Numbered from the stretch's first letter, positions 45,109 through 55,014 are shown. The stretch is 64,000 nt of DNA from Roseiconus lacunae (GCF_008312935.1 NZ_VSZO01000009.1:248001-312000); one strand, 5' to 3'. Notes: generated from the letters alone by a model not told the origin. Translations and numbers: made by a program.

Positions 45109-46377
45109 ATGGAAAACGATCCTCTTGAATCGATGCTTCGGCAAGCCGATCCACATCACGGCAATGAACCATCGCAGGTTGACCAATGTCGATCACAATG
45201 GACCCGATTGGCAGACCGTCGACGACAAGTACGTCGCCGAATCCGATCGGCTTGTAAAGTCGCGGGCGGTCTAGCAATCGCCAGCTTTGTTTCCCTTGCT
45301 TTGCTGCTCCGTTCCGAAACCGGCTCGGACAATCACCAAGCGGCACTGTTGCAGCGGTCCGTGGTCAATGTTGAACCGCTCGATAAAAAGGAGTTCTCGG
45401 TCACCGCCACTCCACTCGACAGCAAACGCGACGATGAGCCCATCCCCCAGCCACCCCGTTCGGGTATTCGAGCGGCTTCAAATCATCCGTTGCCAACCGA
45501 TCCAGCTCGACCGAATGCCACGACTACCTTCTCCTTTGAACGGTATGTCGATCACGCGGGTGTTCCCGGCAGTCTGTCCTGGAACAACGCCGCTCGCAAA
45601 CTCGCAGCCAGTCATCCGCAAGTTCAACGAATCGCCATTCGTGCTGTTGAACACATTTCGAATGTTGATAAGCGACAACGTTCGGTGGACTTGGTTGTCG
45701 CTGCAGCCGGAACGGACGCGCGATCGCTTCTGATACGTTGGCTCGACAACTCCACCGTCCGACCAATTGCGTGGCAACGTCTCTATGATTCAGCCACGCC
45801 GGATGAACGATTGCAGATGGTCGAACTCGCGCAATCGGATTCCGAAAGGCTGCAAATTTGCAATGCGATCGTCAACCATCCAGACCCTTTGGCGGTTCGG
45901 CAACTGGTGACGTTGGCAGAAGATCGATCGTGGCACGCCGCATTGAGTGCAAGCACAAAAGGGATCAGACCAGAGCATTTGCAAGGTTTGATTGAAATAA
46001 TCCGATCAGACAACCGCGAACTGCGTACCGGAGCCGTCTTTGTGATTGCAACCACTCCCAACCAACAGATTGACCAACAACTGGCGGGTTTGGTTCTGCA
46101 AGGACGCCATCAGCAAGCAGCTTACATCGCGTTATTGTCACGAAAGACGCCTCAGGCACAAACATTTCTCAGCCATGCCGCGGCGCAACCCCACCTTGCT
46201 GCTTCACTTTACTCCGCTCACGCCCACTTCGTGAATATCAAACCTCGTCTCCACTTCTGGCTCACTCAACTTCAAGGTGATCATGATGAACCGGCAAACA
46301 CTTCAGAACGTCAAGACTCGATGGTCCATGACATTCGTCTCGTTCGCAATGCTCACGTATCTGGCGGGACCAGTTAA
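45109..46377 (+). CDS. Single-pass membrane protein with helical repeats, possible sigma-factor partner
   Basis: 422 residues from ATG 45109, with GGGAG upstream. A cytoplasmic, Arg-rich N-terminal ~48 residues is followed by one helix ~50-67 (VAGGLAIASFVSLALLL). A periplasmic linker and helical repeats of HEAT type follow at ~160-390 (PIAWQRLYDSATPDERLQMVELAQSD; LQGLIEIIRSDNRELRTGAVFVIATT). This N-in, one-helix, C-out plan right after an ECF factor is that of anti-sigma or sigma-regulator proteins, but no zinc-anti-sigma motif is seen. The 3' end overlaps the next gene by 95 bases in another frame. Confidence 0.75.
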   Translation: MENDPLESMLRQADPHHGNEPSQVDQCRSQWTRLADRRRQVRRRIRSACKVAGGLAIASFVSLALLLRSETGSDNHQAALLQRSVVNVEPLDKKEFSVTATPLDSKRDDEPIPQPPRSGIRAASNHPLPTDPARPNATTTFSFERYVDHAGVPGSLSWNNAARKLAASHPQVQRIAIRAVEHISNVDKRQRSVDLVVAAAGTDARSLLIRWLDNSTVRPIAWQRLYDSATPDERLQMVELAQSDSERLQICNAIVNHPDPLAVRQLVTLAEDRSWHAALSASTKGIRPEHLQGLIEIIRSDNRELRTGAVFVIATTPNQQIDQQLAGLVLQGRHQQAAYIALLSRKTPQAQTFLSHAAAQPHLAASLYSAHAHFVNIKPRLHFWLTQLQGDHDEPANTSERQDSMVHDIRLVRNAHVSGGTS

Positions 46378-47443
46378 CGCACAAGTTGCAGGTTCCAATC
46401 CGACGGCCGCTAGTAAGAAATTAGTGACGAAGGTTTACGACATTTCGAACTTACTGGAATCACCTCGACTTCTATCCCCCGATCAATCCCAGTCAACGAA
46501 CCCAGCGACACAGGGAAACAACATGGGGGCTTATGGTGGTGGTCAAGCTCCGGTGGGAGGCGGAGGTATGTTTCGCATTCCCGATAGCATCCTTCCTCAA
46601 TTCGGTGGTGGAATGGGTGGAATGGGCGGTGGCATGGGAGGCATGGGAGGAGGGCAGTTCGTTCATCAGCATCCTCAGCAAATGACCCGAGAAGCACTCA
46701 AAGATGTCATCATCACACACGTCAGCGGTGACACGTTCAAATGGATGGAAACGTCCGGTGAAGGCGGCGACCTGAGTATCGTTGGGCCATTGATGATTGT
46801 GACGCAATCGGAAGAAGCTCACCAAAAGATCGCTGCCTTGTTGGATCTATTAAAAGCGGGCAGCAATCCTTCGCCGACCATTCAGTTGGAGATTCGCCTC
46901 GTTCAAATCGAAGCCGGACAAACGAAAGCACTCTCCAACGCGACGACAGAAAACCTCGTAAAGCTCGCCAACGAAGCTCATGCGGCTCGCATTTCACTGC
47001 GATGTGACAATCACAGAATTGCAGAAATTGCATCGGGCTTGCGCCGCAGCTATGTCATGTCATTGACGCCCGTAGTCGGCAGCAATGACGTTCACATTGC
47101 GTCTCGATCAAGCGCTTACCGTCCCGAAATCCAGACGACGTTGCTAGGACTCTTCGGCCGCGTCAAACCGGCAATCGCTGCCGATGGAAAACAAGGTCGT
47201 ATCCAACTAGGCATCCAAATGGCATCGGCTCCCGAAGAAGTTCTCTCGGCAACCTTTGGTACCGGTCAGACCACCGACCGTGTCGAAATTGAAACGGCCA
47301 CATTAGAGACAACCGTTTCGGTGGATGCCGACAAGTGGACGATGGCCGGGACCGTCGCGATCACCGATGCGACCAGTATCGTTCAATCAGGACAGGCACT
47401 GCCACACGTCGCGATCCTGATGCAATGGACCGTGGTCGAATAG
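46283..47443 (+). CDS. Secreted Gly/Met-rich protein with a secretin N-domain-like region
   Basis: About 386 residues from ATG 46283 (a second ATG follows at once), with AAGGTGA upstream. Signal peptide ending AGPVNAQ. Residues ~70-130 hold a Gly/Met-rich tract (GGGMGGMGGGMGGMGGG) of low complexity. From ~135 on, VYDISNLL earlier and REALKDVIITHVSGDTFKW, GPLMIVTQSEEAHQKIAALLDLLKA resemble secretin/NolW-type N-domains and their planctomycete relatives. The C-terminal beta-rich part (QLEIRLVQIEAGQTKAL, VETETATLETTVSVDADKWTMAG-like) is also of that sort, but no secretin pore domain is evident. It is coupled to the gene at 45109 by overlap. Confidence 0.78.
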   Translation: MMNRQTLQNVKTRWSMTFVSFAMLTYLAGPVNAQVAGSNPTAASKKLVTKVYDISNLLESPRLLSPDQSQSTNPATQGNNMGAYGGGQAPVGGGGMFRIPDSILPQFGGGMGGMGGGMGGMGGGQFVHQHPQQMTREALKDVIITHVSGDTFKWMETSGEGGDLSIVGPLMIVTQSEEAHQKIAALLDLLKAGSNPSPTIQLEIRLVQIEAGQTKALSNATTENLVKLANEAHAARISLRCDNHRIAEIASGLRRSYVMSLTPVVGSNDVHIASRSSAYRPEIQTTLLGLFGRVKPAIAADGKQGRIQLGIQMASAPEEVLSATFGTGQTTDRVEIETATLETTVSVDADKWTMAGTVAITDATSIVQSGQALPHVAILMQWTVVE

Positions 47444-47481
47444 GTTTTGACGCCATCCAAACAGTCTGGCGAAACTTGGAC

Positions 47482-48606
47482 CTACTCGGATGGACCTGCG
47501 TAGATCGAGGCGAGTTCGAGAAGGACGGGGATTGCCGCTTCACGAAGTTCTTCTTTGGGTCGGTCGGCGAACTCTTGTTTAAGACGCTGCAACTCCGCTT
47601 CCAGTCGATCACGTTTCTGACGTTGCTCGGTTGTCAGCGGACGAAGATCCGGATTAACCAAAATTGAAAACTGCGAAGCAAAGTCTCCATCGACGACACC
47701 GTCTTTGACTTTGGCTTGTCCTTGCAGTAACTCGGCGGCAGATCCTTTTTTGTCGGCGTTGTCGTCGATCAGCGCATGTTCGCTCGCCAAGCGTCCTTTT
47801 TCGTCATAGTATCGTTGCGTTTCGATCGATGCACGAATGAATGCTTCCTTGGCACTGACTTCGTCATCGTGATCGAGATCCGCATCGGCCGAAGCAAAAG
47901 CCTGGGCAAGAAACTGACCAAACATCGCGAAATTATGCTCACCGCCGTTCCGAGTTGCGGTGATCACCACGCGCCCCGGTTGGCTCAACCGGTTGATAAA
48001 CGGTGCACTCGAAGACGTGCAATTGGCGACCACCAGTGATCGCTTCATTGGATCCAACCACGCATCAAATTCACTGCCGCTGGCATCGGGTCCGACCAAA
48101 TTGAATTTCGCCACACGCCCATCCCAGGTCCCATGACCGATCAGAACGATCCAAAGCGGAGTATCGAAATCGGTTTCCTTTTCGGTTTCAGTTGGTCCCC
48201 CGATGTTTGCAGCCAGCACGGATTGTAATTCGTCTTTCGTGGACTCGAATTGATCACTTGGCTCCGGACCAATTTGTCGTATCGACAACCCCGCGCGCTC
48301 GCAATTCTGCTGCCACTTCTTTGCCCAAACCTCAAAAATCGTTGCGTACTCAGCCGTCCCACCGGCTCCGACGACAACGATCACATCAAGCAATTGCTGT
48401 TCGATTGCCGGATCAGAACTTGCCGGGGCTGCAGACTCCCCCGCTCGCAACGGAGCCATCATGCATAGAATCAGTAGGCAACAAAGCCCCCTGTCGAAGC
48501 TTACCAATCGAAATCTCCGATCCTTACGCGAACGTGGAAGTACCTCTCTCGTATGCGATAAGAGGTCGTGGGCGGGTTCTGAACAGTCGAATCGTTTCTC
48601 TCTCAT
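47482..48606 (-). CDS. Caspase-fold (clan CD, C13-like) protease candidate with an EF-hand-like loop
   Basis: 374 residues from ATG 48606, 4 bases after the VWA gene ends. Signal anchor/peptide ~38-55 (CCLLILCMMAPLRAGES). Core: DVIVVVGAGG at 74-83, PLWIVLIGHGTWDG with His158, and RSLVVANCTSSSAPFINRL with Cys196: strand-HG and strand-NC.S patterns that form the His/Cys dyad of clan CD peptidases. Residues 243-254 (DLDHDDEVSAKE) fit an EF-hand loop, with acids at 1, 3, 5 and 12, so calcium may control it. The end is a charged helix. It is the last gene of the MoxR cluster, exported, with no known substrate. Confidence 0.8.
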   Translation of the reverse strand: MREKRFDCSEPAHDLLSHTREVLPRSRKDRRFRLVSFDRGLCCLLILCMMAPLRAGESAAPASSDPAIEQQLLDVIVVVGAGGTAEYATIFEVWAKKWQQNCERAGLSIRQIGPEPSDQFESTKDELQSVLAANIGGPTETEKETDFDTPLWIVLIGHGTWDGRVAKFNLVGPDASGSEFDAWLDPMKRSLVVANCTSSSAPFINRLSQPGRVVITATRNGGEHNFAMFGQFLAQAFASADADLDHDDEVSAKEAFIRASIETQRYYDEKGRLASEHALIDDNADKKGSAAELLQGQAKVKDGVVDGDFASQFSILVNPDLRPLTTEQRQKRDRLEAELQRLKQEFADRPKEELREAAIPVLLELASIYAGPSE

Positions 48607-48610
48607 CGAA

Positions 48611-51016
48611 CTAAGCTAAACCTCGGTAGCGTCGAAGGCCCCACTCGGCACAGAGACAACCGAGGGCGAGCGACAGCACCCAACCTCGATGCCAAATGGG
48701 ATAAACCCACGTTTCCATCACGGGAACCTTTTCCGAATTCAGTTGTTGTGCGAACCGATCAAGATTGGATTCGTCGATCAGTTTACCGCCACTCTTCTGA
48801 GCAATCTTTTCCATTAAACCGCGATTGAATCCGATGTGATCAAATTCACGTCCGGCGATCTGACGCGTCCAACCGCTCGACGGAGTACCAACCACTTCAC
48901 CGTCGGCGGATCTCACCTCGGCGTTGGCAACGTAGGCACCGGCCGAGTCATCGAAAAACGATGTGCGAACGACTCCCGGTCGCTCGGGTACCGGTTGCAC
49001 GGACAATGGTACGACCGCGCCGTTTGGCTGGCGAACAGTGAGCTTCACATCACCGTTTTCAAGAGGCGCGTAGGCTTCATCGAACGATTCAATTTCCAGA
49101 ATGACGGCCCCCGTTTCTGGATCATCCCTAGTAACGATCTCGGTACGACGAGGAACGTCACCGACTAGCCATCGCACCATCTGACGCCATGATTGATAAG
49201 AATCGTCGGCCTGACCGGGTTCGGCATTCATCGCCCAACGCCAATAATCGGCTATCAATAGCGCGCCGACCTTTCCGCGCCCGAATCGTTGCACGGCCAC
49301 CGCGGTTCGTTCTTTGCCAACAGAATCAGTCACCGTAGCAAGTCGGTACGCCCCCGGCTTGAGGCTGCCGACTTCGTTGACCGAAGTGAAATGCGTCATC
49401 GACCGTAAGCGTTTGTTTTCCTCGCTGACTGTTGATCGCAACCTCATCCATGGTTCCAACATCCCTTCGCGAGTCAACCCGAGCGATTGATTCGACGGTC
49501 CATCCATCGTACGACCGGCGACGTACACCGGCGAAAGGTCACCGAGAACGGAGTCGTCAAATGCCCGTCCGGCCCACATCTCCTGGCCGCCGAGAAACAT
49601 CAGACCACCGCCTCTCAATGATACGAAGCGGCGGATCAATTTAAGCTGGTCCTGTGAAAAGAACTCTGGCTCAATGTCGTCGACGATCATCGCGTCAAAG
49701 TAAAACAGTTGATCCTCCGTTTTCGGGAATCCAGAAGCAAGCTCGTCAGCTTGCTTGACCCCGATCGGAACCAATACCGGTTCATCGTATTGCTCGGCTG
49801 TCTCTTCGGCATCGTCACCAAGGCCCTGAAACAAAGGATTTGTGCCTGAGACGGCTTGATCACGAAAACTGAATTTTGGCTCCTTATTCGCCATTCGCAA
49901 CAAACCGGTCAATTCGACTTCGGCATCCTCGTCGACCGCGCGACGCAGAAACTTAAATTCCCAGTTGGGACGTCCTGCCAAATACAACACCCGATAGGGT
50001 CCCGACCGCCGATCGACCGTCACTAATTTTGTGTTGTTGATCAATGTCGTTTCGGATGAATTAGCCTCCATCAGCGATTCGGACGATTCAAACGCCGATT
50101 GATCCGTCGTGCGAAACACATCGACACGATAGAACCGCAGTCCAACCTGATCGGGGCGGAACTGGAACGAAGTGTAGTAGCTCGATTCGTCTGCCTTCAG
50201 AGACAACGTCTGTTCTTCGACGATGATGTTGTCCTGCGAATCGGTCAAGCGAACGATCACGTCACCTGTCAAAACACCATCGATCGCAAACTGCACCGTC
50301 AATGTGATCGGTGAAACTTCAAAATTGGTCTGCCGAATGGAGGTCCCGGTGATTCTGAGGTCATTCAAGCCGCTCAATTTTTCGGGGACAACGGGATAGA
50401 CAGGGAAGTCCAGTTCGGGCAAATCATCGTAGTCAATCCCGTCGGCCAACCCGTTGCCATCGCTCAGCAATAGTACGCCGGCGACGGGGCGACCTTGCAA
50501 CCGTTGGTTAAGTTCTTCAAGGTTCTTTAGCAAGTGGGTCGCCTTACCATCGCGACGCAAATCGGCAACCTCGCCGGCACTTGATAGCCGCTTGTCGAAT
50601 CCGTAAATCCGCGTTTCAAATGATTGCGACAAATCGGCAAACAGTGGTGCATTGCCGGCGAAGTTTTCGTCAATCCGATCCCGCCAGGACTGGGACTCTC
50701 TGCCAATTTTCAGCCCCATGCTCTGACTCGTATCCACCACGACCGGCAGTAGATTCGCACGCGGTCGCGGACGCTGGTCCCGTCGCATCGGTTCGAGCAA
50801 ACAGACGGCGAGCAGCGCGATCGCGGTCAACTTGAGGATGACACCGACAACCGCAAGACTGTCACGCCGATTCGTTTTGGCATAATTGAACAACACCAAG
50901 AACGTTAACAGCGTCCCACCGACGATCGCAGGGAAGACCCACTTTGGTGATCCGACGACGAACTCGGCGAACATCAGCGGTGATGATTCCACAAACGAAT
51001 GCACATTCAACTCCAT
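48611..51016 (-). CDS. Membrane VWA protein with a glutamine-amidotransferase-like domain
   Basis: 801 residues from ATG 51016, sharing its A with the upstream TGA (TGATG); a GTG just before is rejected. Two N-terminal membrane helices (~26-46, ~55-77). The VWA start VVVDTSQSM at ~92-100 gives a MIDAS D-T-S-Q-S. A second region at ~345-500 (VLYLAGRPNWEFKFLRRAVDEDAEVEL, RRFVSLRGGGLMFLGGQEMW) has a class-I amidotransferase-like fold without a visible catalytic Cys-His-Glu triad. The C-terminal membrane helix is in GWVLSLALGCLCAEWGL. The long middle is predicted outside the membrane. A structural component, no enzyme activity inferred. Confidence 0.82.
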   Translation of the reverse strand: MELNVHSFVESSPLMFAEFVVGSPKWVFPAIVGGTLLTFLVLFNYAKTNRRDSLAVVGVILKLTAIALLAVCLLEPMRRDQRPRPRANLLPVVVDTSQSMGLKIGRESQSWRDRIDENFAGNAPLFADLSQSFETRIYGFDKRLSSAGEVADLRRDGKATHLLKNLEELNQRLQGRPVAGVLLLSDGNGLADGIDYDDLPELDFPVYPVVPEKLSGLNDLRITGTSIRQTNFEVSPITLTVQFAIDGVLTGDVIVRLTDSQDNIIVEEQTLSLKADESSYYTSFQFRPDQVGLRFYRVDVFRTTDQSAFESSESLMEANSSETTLINNTKLVTVDRRSGPYRVLYLAGRPNWEFKFLRRAVDEDAEVELTGLLRMANKEPKFSFRDQAVSGTNPLFQGLGDDAEETAEQYDEPVLVPIGVKQADELASGFPKTEDQLFYFDAMIVDDIEPEFFSQDQLKLIRRFVSLRGGGLMFLGGQEMWAGRAFDDSVLGDLSPVYVAGRTMDGPSNQSLGLTREGMLEPWMRLRSTVSEENKRLRSMTHFTSVNEVGSLKPGAYRLATVTDSVGKERTAVAVQRFGRGKVGALLIADYWRWAMNAEPGQADDSYQSWRQMVRWLVGDVPRRTEIVTRDDPETGAVILEIESFDEAYAPLENGDVKLTVRQPNGAVVPLSVQPVPERPGVVRTSFFDDSAGAYVANAEVRSADGEVVGTPSSGWTRQIAGREFDHIGFNRGLMEKIAQKSGGKLIDESNLDRFAQQLNSEKVPVMETWVYPIWHRGWVLSLALGCLCAEWGLRRYRGLA

Positions 51017-54000
51017 CACCGCGACTCCGTCTGACTGCGACCGACTTTTGCGCTACCCAAATTTTCGTAGTAACGCCGAACCGCGTCGGCAAACTCGGCC
51101 GGAACAGGATCACGATCGATCGGAACCAATTCATTTTTGCCCGCGGTTCGTCGCAGAAGTTCGGCCCGGACCTCCCGCTCAAGTTCACGAAGTGGTTTGG
51201 CGACCATGTCGTCGACCAATTCCCACTGGGGTGGCTCCCCGTGCCGTTTCATGTCACTCCGCATTTGACGAACACGATCACGGATCGTCGTTGCTTGGGC
51301 ACGTAGATCAGCGTCGTCAACCATCTCTTCGACGTCACGCATTCGATCCGACCAAGCCCGAAAATCTCCCGTTAGTGGTCCCAGCGGACCATTGTTTGCG
51401 GGCGATTCGGCGGCGTATTGGCTGCCGCCACCCTGCGGTTGGTCTCCCGGTTGTTGGCCACCCGGTTGTTGGCTCGGCTGCTCGCCCTTTTGTTGCCCGG
51501 GTTGCTGTCCCGATGCCTGACCAGGTTGTCGCAATCCAGGGCGTGGTCGCGATTGACCGCTTTGGCTAGCTTGCTGCCCCTGTTGCTGGCCCTGACCCTG
51601 TTGCTGGCCCGATTGCTGGCCTTGACCATTTTGTGGGTCTCCCTGCTGAGATTCGGCTTGGCCTGGTTGGGGTTGATCTGCTTGTGGTTGGCCTTGCTGT
51701 TGTTCAGAGCGTTGGCCACCACCTTCCTGAGCGTCTGAGTTTTCCTGTCCGTTGGGCTGTTGTTCACCGGCGGGCTGATTGGAAGCACTTCCCGAAGGCC
51801 GACCGGACTGCGAATCTCCGTTTTGCGCCGCGTTCTCTGGCTGTGACTGATCTGGCTGTGACTTTGCCGGCTGAGTCCCCGTTTGCGGCGTCTGGCGTGA
51901 ACCATCGAGGTTACGATCTTGTGCATCCGGGTTTTCGATTCCCGCTTCACGTCGGAGTTCTTCTTGAACGCCTTCCCGTAGCTGCTCGAGCTGTTGCGCG
52001 GCACGACGAAGGCCTTCGGTTGAATCTCCGAGCACCGAATCAGCCGCTTCATCGATGGTGTCTCGCAACGTTTCGATTCCCTCGGCCGCTTCTTGTTCGA
52101 ATTGTTGAGCTTGCGGGATGAACCCTCGGCGGACGAGTTCGGCGGCATTCTCAAGCTGTTGCTCGGCCTGTGACTGACGAGCTTCGCGGAAACCGTCGTA
52201 AAGTTTTTCGGCGAGCAGCGGCTCTGTTTCTCCCGCCTCCTCGACTGTCCGCTGCATTTTTTCAAGCAATTCTTCCAAGCGTTCGGCTTGTTGCTCTAAT
52301 CGCTCCGGTGCGGCGTCAGAGGACTCACTCGCTCGCAGCCCGGGCGTTTGTTCGTCGACTTGTTCGCGAATTGATTCACCGATGCGTTGCTGCTCCTGCT
52401 GCAACTCGTTGGCTTCGTTTCTCATTTCTCGAATTTGTTGATCGAACGCGCCGGCGGATCGCTGCCGGAACTCTTCGGTCAGTTCTTCGAGTTGTTCTTC
52501 GGCACGCCGCCCAGAGGCGAGCGCTGACGAGGCATCGTTCTGCTCTGTCGCTTCGCTTGCTTGCCGCAGGTTCTCACGTGTCTGCTGCAACTGATCGGCT
52601 TGCTCGGACATCCGCTCGCTGTTTTCTTCGGACCGCATTCGGGCTTCCAGATCATCCGACGCCCGCAACAACTCTTGTTGTTGCTCGCGCAATCGTTTGA
52701 GCTGCCGCTGAATCTCTTCCTCCTCTTTTTCATTTTCGGCTTGCTCGAGTGCCGATTGCAGCTTCGCCAGTTCTTCCATCAAGTCTTCTGTGCGTCGTGC
52801 GAGTTCGCGCAAACGGCTGAGGACTTGCCGATCTTCGGCGGCTTCTTGTTGTTGCTGTGTTTGTGCCTGAGCTTGTTGTTGCGTTTCGTAACGGCTTTCG
52901 TCTTGGTCCAGCTCCAACTGGTCAATTTGATTTTGACGAGCCGAACTTGATCGACCGCTACTCTGGCTTTGTTGGCGTTGTCCGCGAGTAATTTCAAATT
53001 CCCTTGCCCGCAACTTCATCAGCCCCGACAAGGCAGCCTGTGCTGTCTTTCTTGCCGCGGGTAAACGATCTTCGAAGTTATCCTCGCCGCGTAGATGCGA
53101 AACCGTTGATTGCATGTCCTCGGCAATTTTGTCGGCGATCCCCTTGGATTTCGCATCGCTGACCTGTTCAGCCAATTCGGTGAATTGCCCGAGAGCCGTC
53201 CCTTGCGATTCGACGATCGTCTGGATGTCTTCTTTCGCGGGTTCATCACCGCCTAAGCTATCGCGGATCTGATTCCAAATCGCGGCGATGATCTGCTTTT
53301 GCAGCTTGATGAGCTCCTCGGCTTGCTGAGCACCGCCTTGTTGCTGCTCTGAAGACGAACTCGACTCTGAACTTTGCGACTCGCCTTCGCGGAAGATCTC
53401 GTCAAATGGGCGAACATCGGCAAAAAACAGGTCGCTTTCTGTGCGGCGTGGATTGCCATCGGCGTCGACATCTTCGGCCCAAAAATAGAACGAGACCAAG
53501 TCATCCACCTCGGCATTGATTGCTTCAAAGTCGAGCAAGTGACTCACTTTTTCTTTCGCGTTGCGACCGATATCGGATGCGAGTTCGATATCGACTTCGT
53601 CGTTGTCTTCGCGCTGGTAGGTTAACCCGGCACGGACAATCCCAAAGTCATCGCGAAGGCTTGCCGACAAGTCGACTTCCTGCAGTGCGGACACCGTCAT
53701 GTCGCGCGCCTGATCAAGATCCATTGTGGGTGGCTTGTTCGGCCTAACCTTGATTGACATGGTCGGCGGAAATTTGTTTTCGCGGCCGTCAGCATCGATC
53801 AATCGCAGCACGAAAGCTTGTGATCGACGTGCGGTGATCTTCGTTTCATAGACTGCCATCTCACCCCGCATGGCAATGTTGGGCAAAGCATCCAACGCGA
53901 CTTGCTGAGCGACGATCCCCAAACCTTCAGCGTCGGTCGAATCTTCTTTGGCGACCAGACGGCAGCTGTCGACCGTCTTGTTCAAGATCAACCGCCAAGT

Positions 54001-55014
54001 CACTTCGGTTCCCTCGACCACCGTGACTTTGAACGTATCTTCGACCTCTCGCGGCGGCATTCCGGTGTATTCGGGAAAACGCAGCAGCGCATCGCTACGT
54101 CGCAACTCGGGGAATTCAAAGACACGGATGTTGTACGCGGGACTGGTCCAGTCACCACTTTCGACGCGGTAAACCATCGGGACGTCCACCGAGGGAATAA
54201 ACGCGGCGACGATCGGATCACTCATCGTTTGCTTCATCGGAACGCGTGAAAGTTGCGTCTCCGTCGATGGCGGCGAACCGGATTCATAGGTCACCAAGAA
54301 TGTCTGCTCGGGAAGCGAGCCGGCGAACTCAGCCGTCACGACCAAACTGGAACCGCGTTCGATTTCCTTGTCACCAGGAACGACGACAACACTACGCTGT
54401 TGATCTGATTTGTCGAATGGTGCGATCACCGACTTTTGTTGCGGATCATTTGGTCGATAAATCGATACCGATAGCATGCCCGCGAGCGCGGCTAGCCCGA
54501 GTACTCGAGCCATCCAAAGGGAACCTGACGAGACGACGCTTTGCCAATCATGCGCTCGAAAGTGATCGTGCGTTTGGTCGATCAAAAGTTGAGCCAAAGG
54601 CCGATCAACCGTGTCGTCCTTCAGTTCGGACGTTGTGATCAAGCGTTCGCCCAGCCCCGGGAATTTTCTTTCGATCCTTGTGGCGGTCGTCAACCGTCCG
54701 GCGGTCAGATGACTCGCAAAGGCCCAAGCGACAATTAGTGAAATCAACAGACACCCAACGGCGGAACCCCAAACCGTCGCGACCGGCAGTTGACCGTCCT
54801 GTTGGATGTTTCGAACCATCAACAGCAGGCACAGACTGACCACCGAAAAAACGGCGAAGAACGACCAGAAATGTCGTGACCAGAGCCGGGACGTCACATG
54901 ACGCATCTCGCGCCGAATACGTACCAACTGGCGTTCTGCCACACCGGATCGAGGATCCACGTGAAACGGTTCGTCACGACGGATAACTCCGTGATTGATC
55001 GGTCCTTCACTCAT
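51016..55014 (-). CDS. DUF4175-like large membrane protein with an extended Gln/Glu-rich tail
   Basis: 1,332 residues from ATG 55014, overlapping the upstream gene by 8 bases (TTG 55056 is dropped). Three membrane helices (~49-67, ~78-101, ~165-186). Then a beta-rich exported domain ~200-560 (RVESGDWTSPAYNIRVFEFPELRR; LVSFYFWAEDVDADGN). From ~570 to ~1050 almost pure charged coiled coil (RELARRTEDLMEELAKLQSALEQAENEKEEEE). From ~1050 to ~1200 a Gln/Gly/Pro/Ser low-complexity tract, then a conserved helical end (RDRVRQMRSDMKRHGEPPQWELVDDMVAKPLRELEREV). DUF4175 proteins have unknown function; genes around it point to a MoxR/VWA membrane machine. Confidence 0.82.
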   Translation of the reverse strand: MSEGPINHGVIRRDEPFHVDPRSGVAERQLVRIRREMRHVTSRLWSRHFWSFFAVFSVVSLCLLLMVRNIQQDGQLPVATVWGSAVGCLLISLIVAWAFASHLTAGRLTTATRIERKFPGLGERLITTSELKDDTVDRPLAQLLIDQTHDHFRAHDWQSVVSSGSLWMARVLGLAALAGMLSVSIYRPNDPQQKSVIAPFDKSDQQRSVVVVPGDKEIERGSSLVVTAEFAGSLPEQTFLVTYESGSPPSTETQLSRVPMKQTMSDPIVAAFIPSVDVPMVYRVESGDWTSPAYNIRVFEFPELRRSDALLRFPEYTGMPPREVEDTFKVTVVEGTEVTWRLILNKTVDSCRLVAKEDSTDAEGLGIVAQQVALDALPNIAMRGEMAVYETKITARRSQAFVLRLIDADGRENKFPPTMSIKVRPNKPPTMDLDQARDMTVSALQEVDLSASLRDDFGIVRAGLTYQREDNDEVDIELASDIGRNAKEKVSHLLDFEAINAEVDDLVSFYFWAEDVDADGNPRRTESDLFFADVRPFDEIFREGESQSSESSSSSEQQQGGAQQAEELIKLQKQIIAAIWNQIRDSLGGDEPAKEDIQTIVESQGTALGQFTELAEQVSDAKSKGIADKIAEDMQSTVSHLRGEDNFEDRLPAARKTAQAALSGLMKLRAREFEITRGQRQQSQSSGRSSSARQNQIDQLELDQDESRYETQQQAQAQTQQQQEAAEDRQVLSRLRELARRTEDLMEELAKLQSALEQAENEKEEEEIQRQLKRLREQQQELLRASDDLEARMRSEENSERMSEQADQLQQTRENLRQASEATEQNDASSALASGRRAEEQLEELTEEFRQRSAGAFDQQIREMRNEANELQQEQQRIGESIREQVDEQTPGLRASESSDAAPERLEQQAERLEELLEKMQRTVEEAGETEPLLAEKLYDGFREARQSQAEQQLENAAELVRRGFIPQAQQFEQEAAEGIETLRDTIDEAADSVLGDSTEGLRRAAQQLEQLREGVQEELRREAGIENPDAQDRNLDGSRQTPQTGTQPAKSQPDQSQPENAAQNGDSQSGRPSGSASNQPAGEQQPNGQENSDAQEGGGQRSEQQQGQPQADQPQPGQAESQQGDPQNGQGQQSGQQQGQGQQQGQQASQSGQSRPRPGLRQPGQASGQQPGQQKGEQPSQQPGGQQPGDQPQGGGSQYAAESPANNGPLGPLTGDFRAWSDRMRDVEEMVDDADLRAQATTIRDRVRQMRSDMKRHGEPPQWELVDDMVAKPLRELEREVRAELLRRTAGKNELVPIDRDPVPAEFADAVRRYYENLGSAKVGRSQTESR

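Noticed and set aside
44945-45346. 133-residue minus-strand gene over the start of 45109-46377
   Set aside because: Most of it is antisense to a better supported gene with its own ribosome-binding site; only its last ~40 residues look protein-like and are listed as a weak finding.
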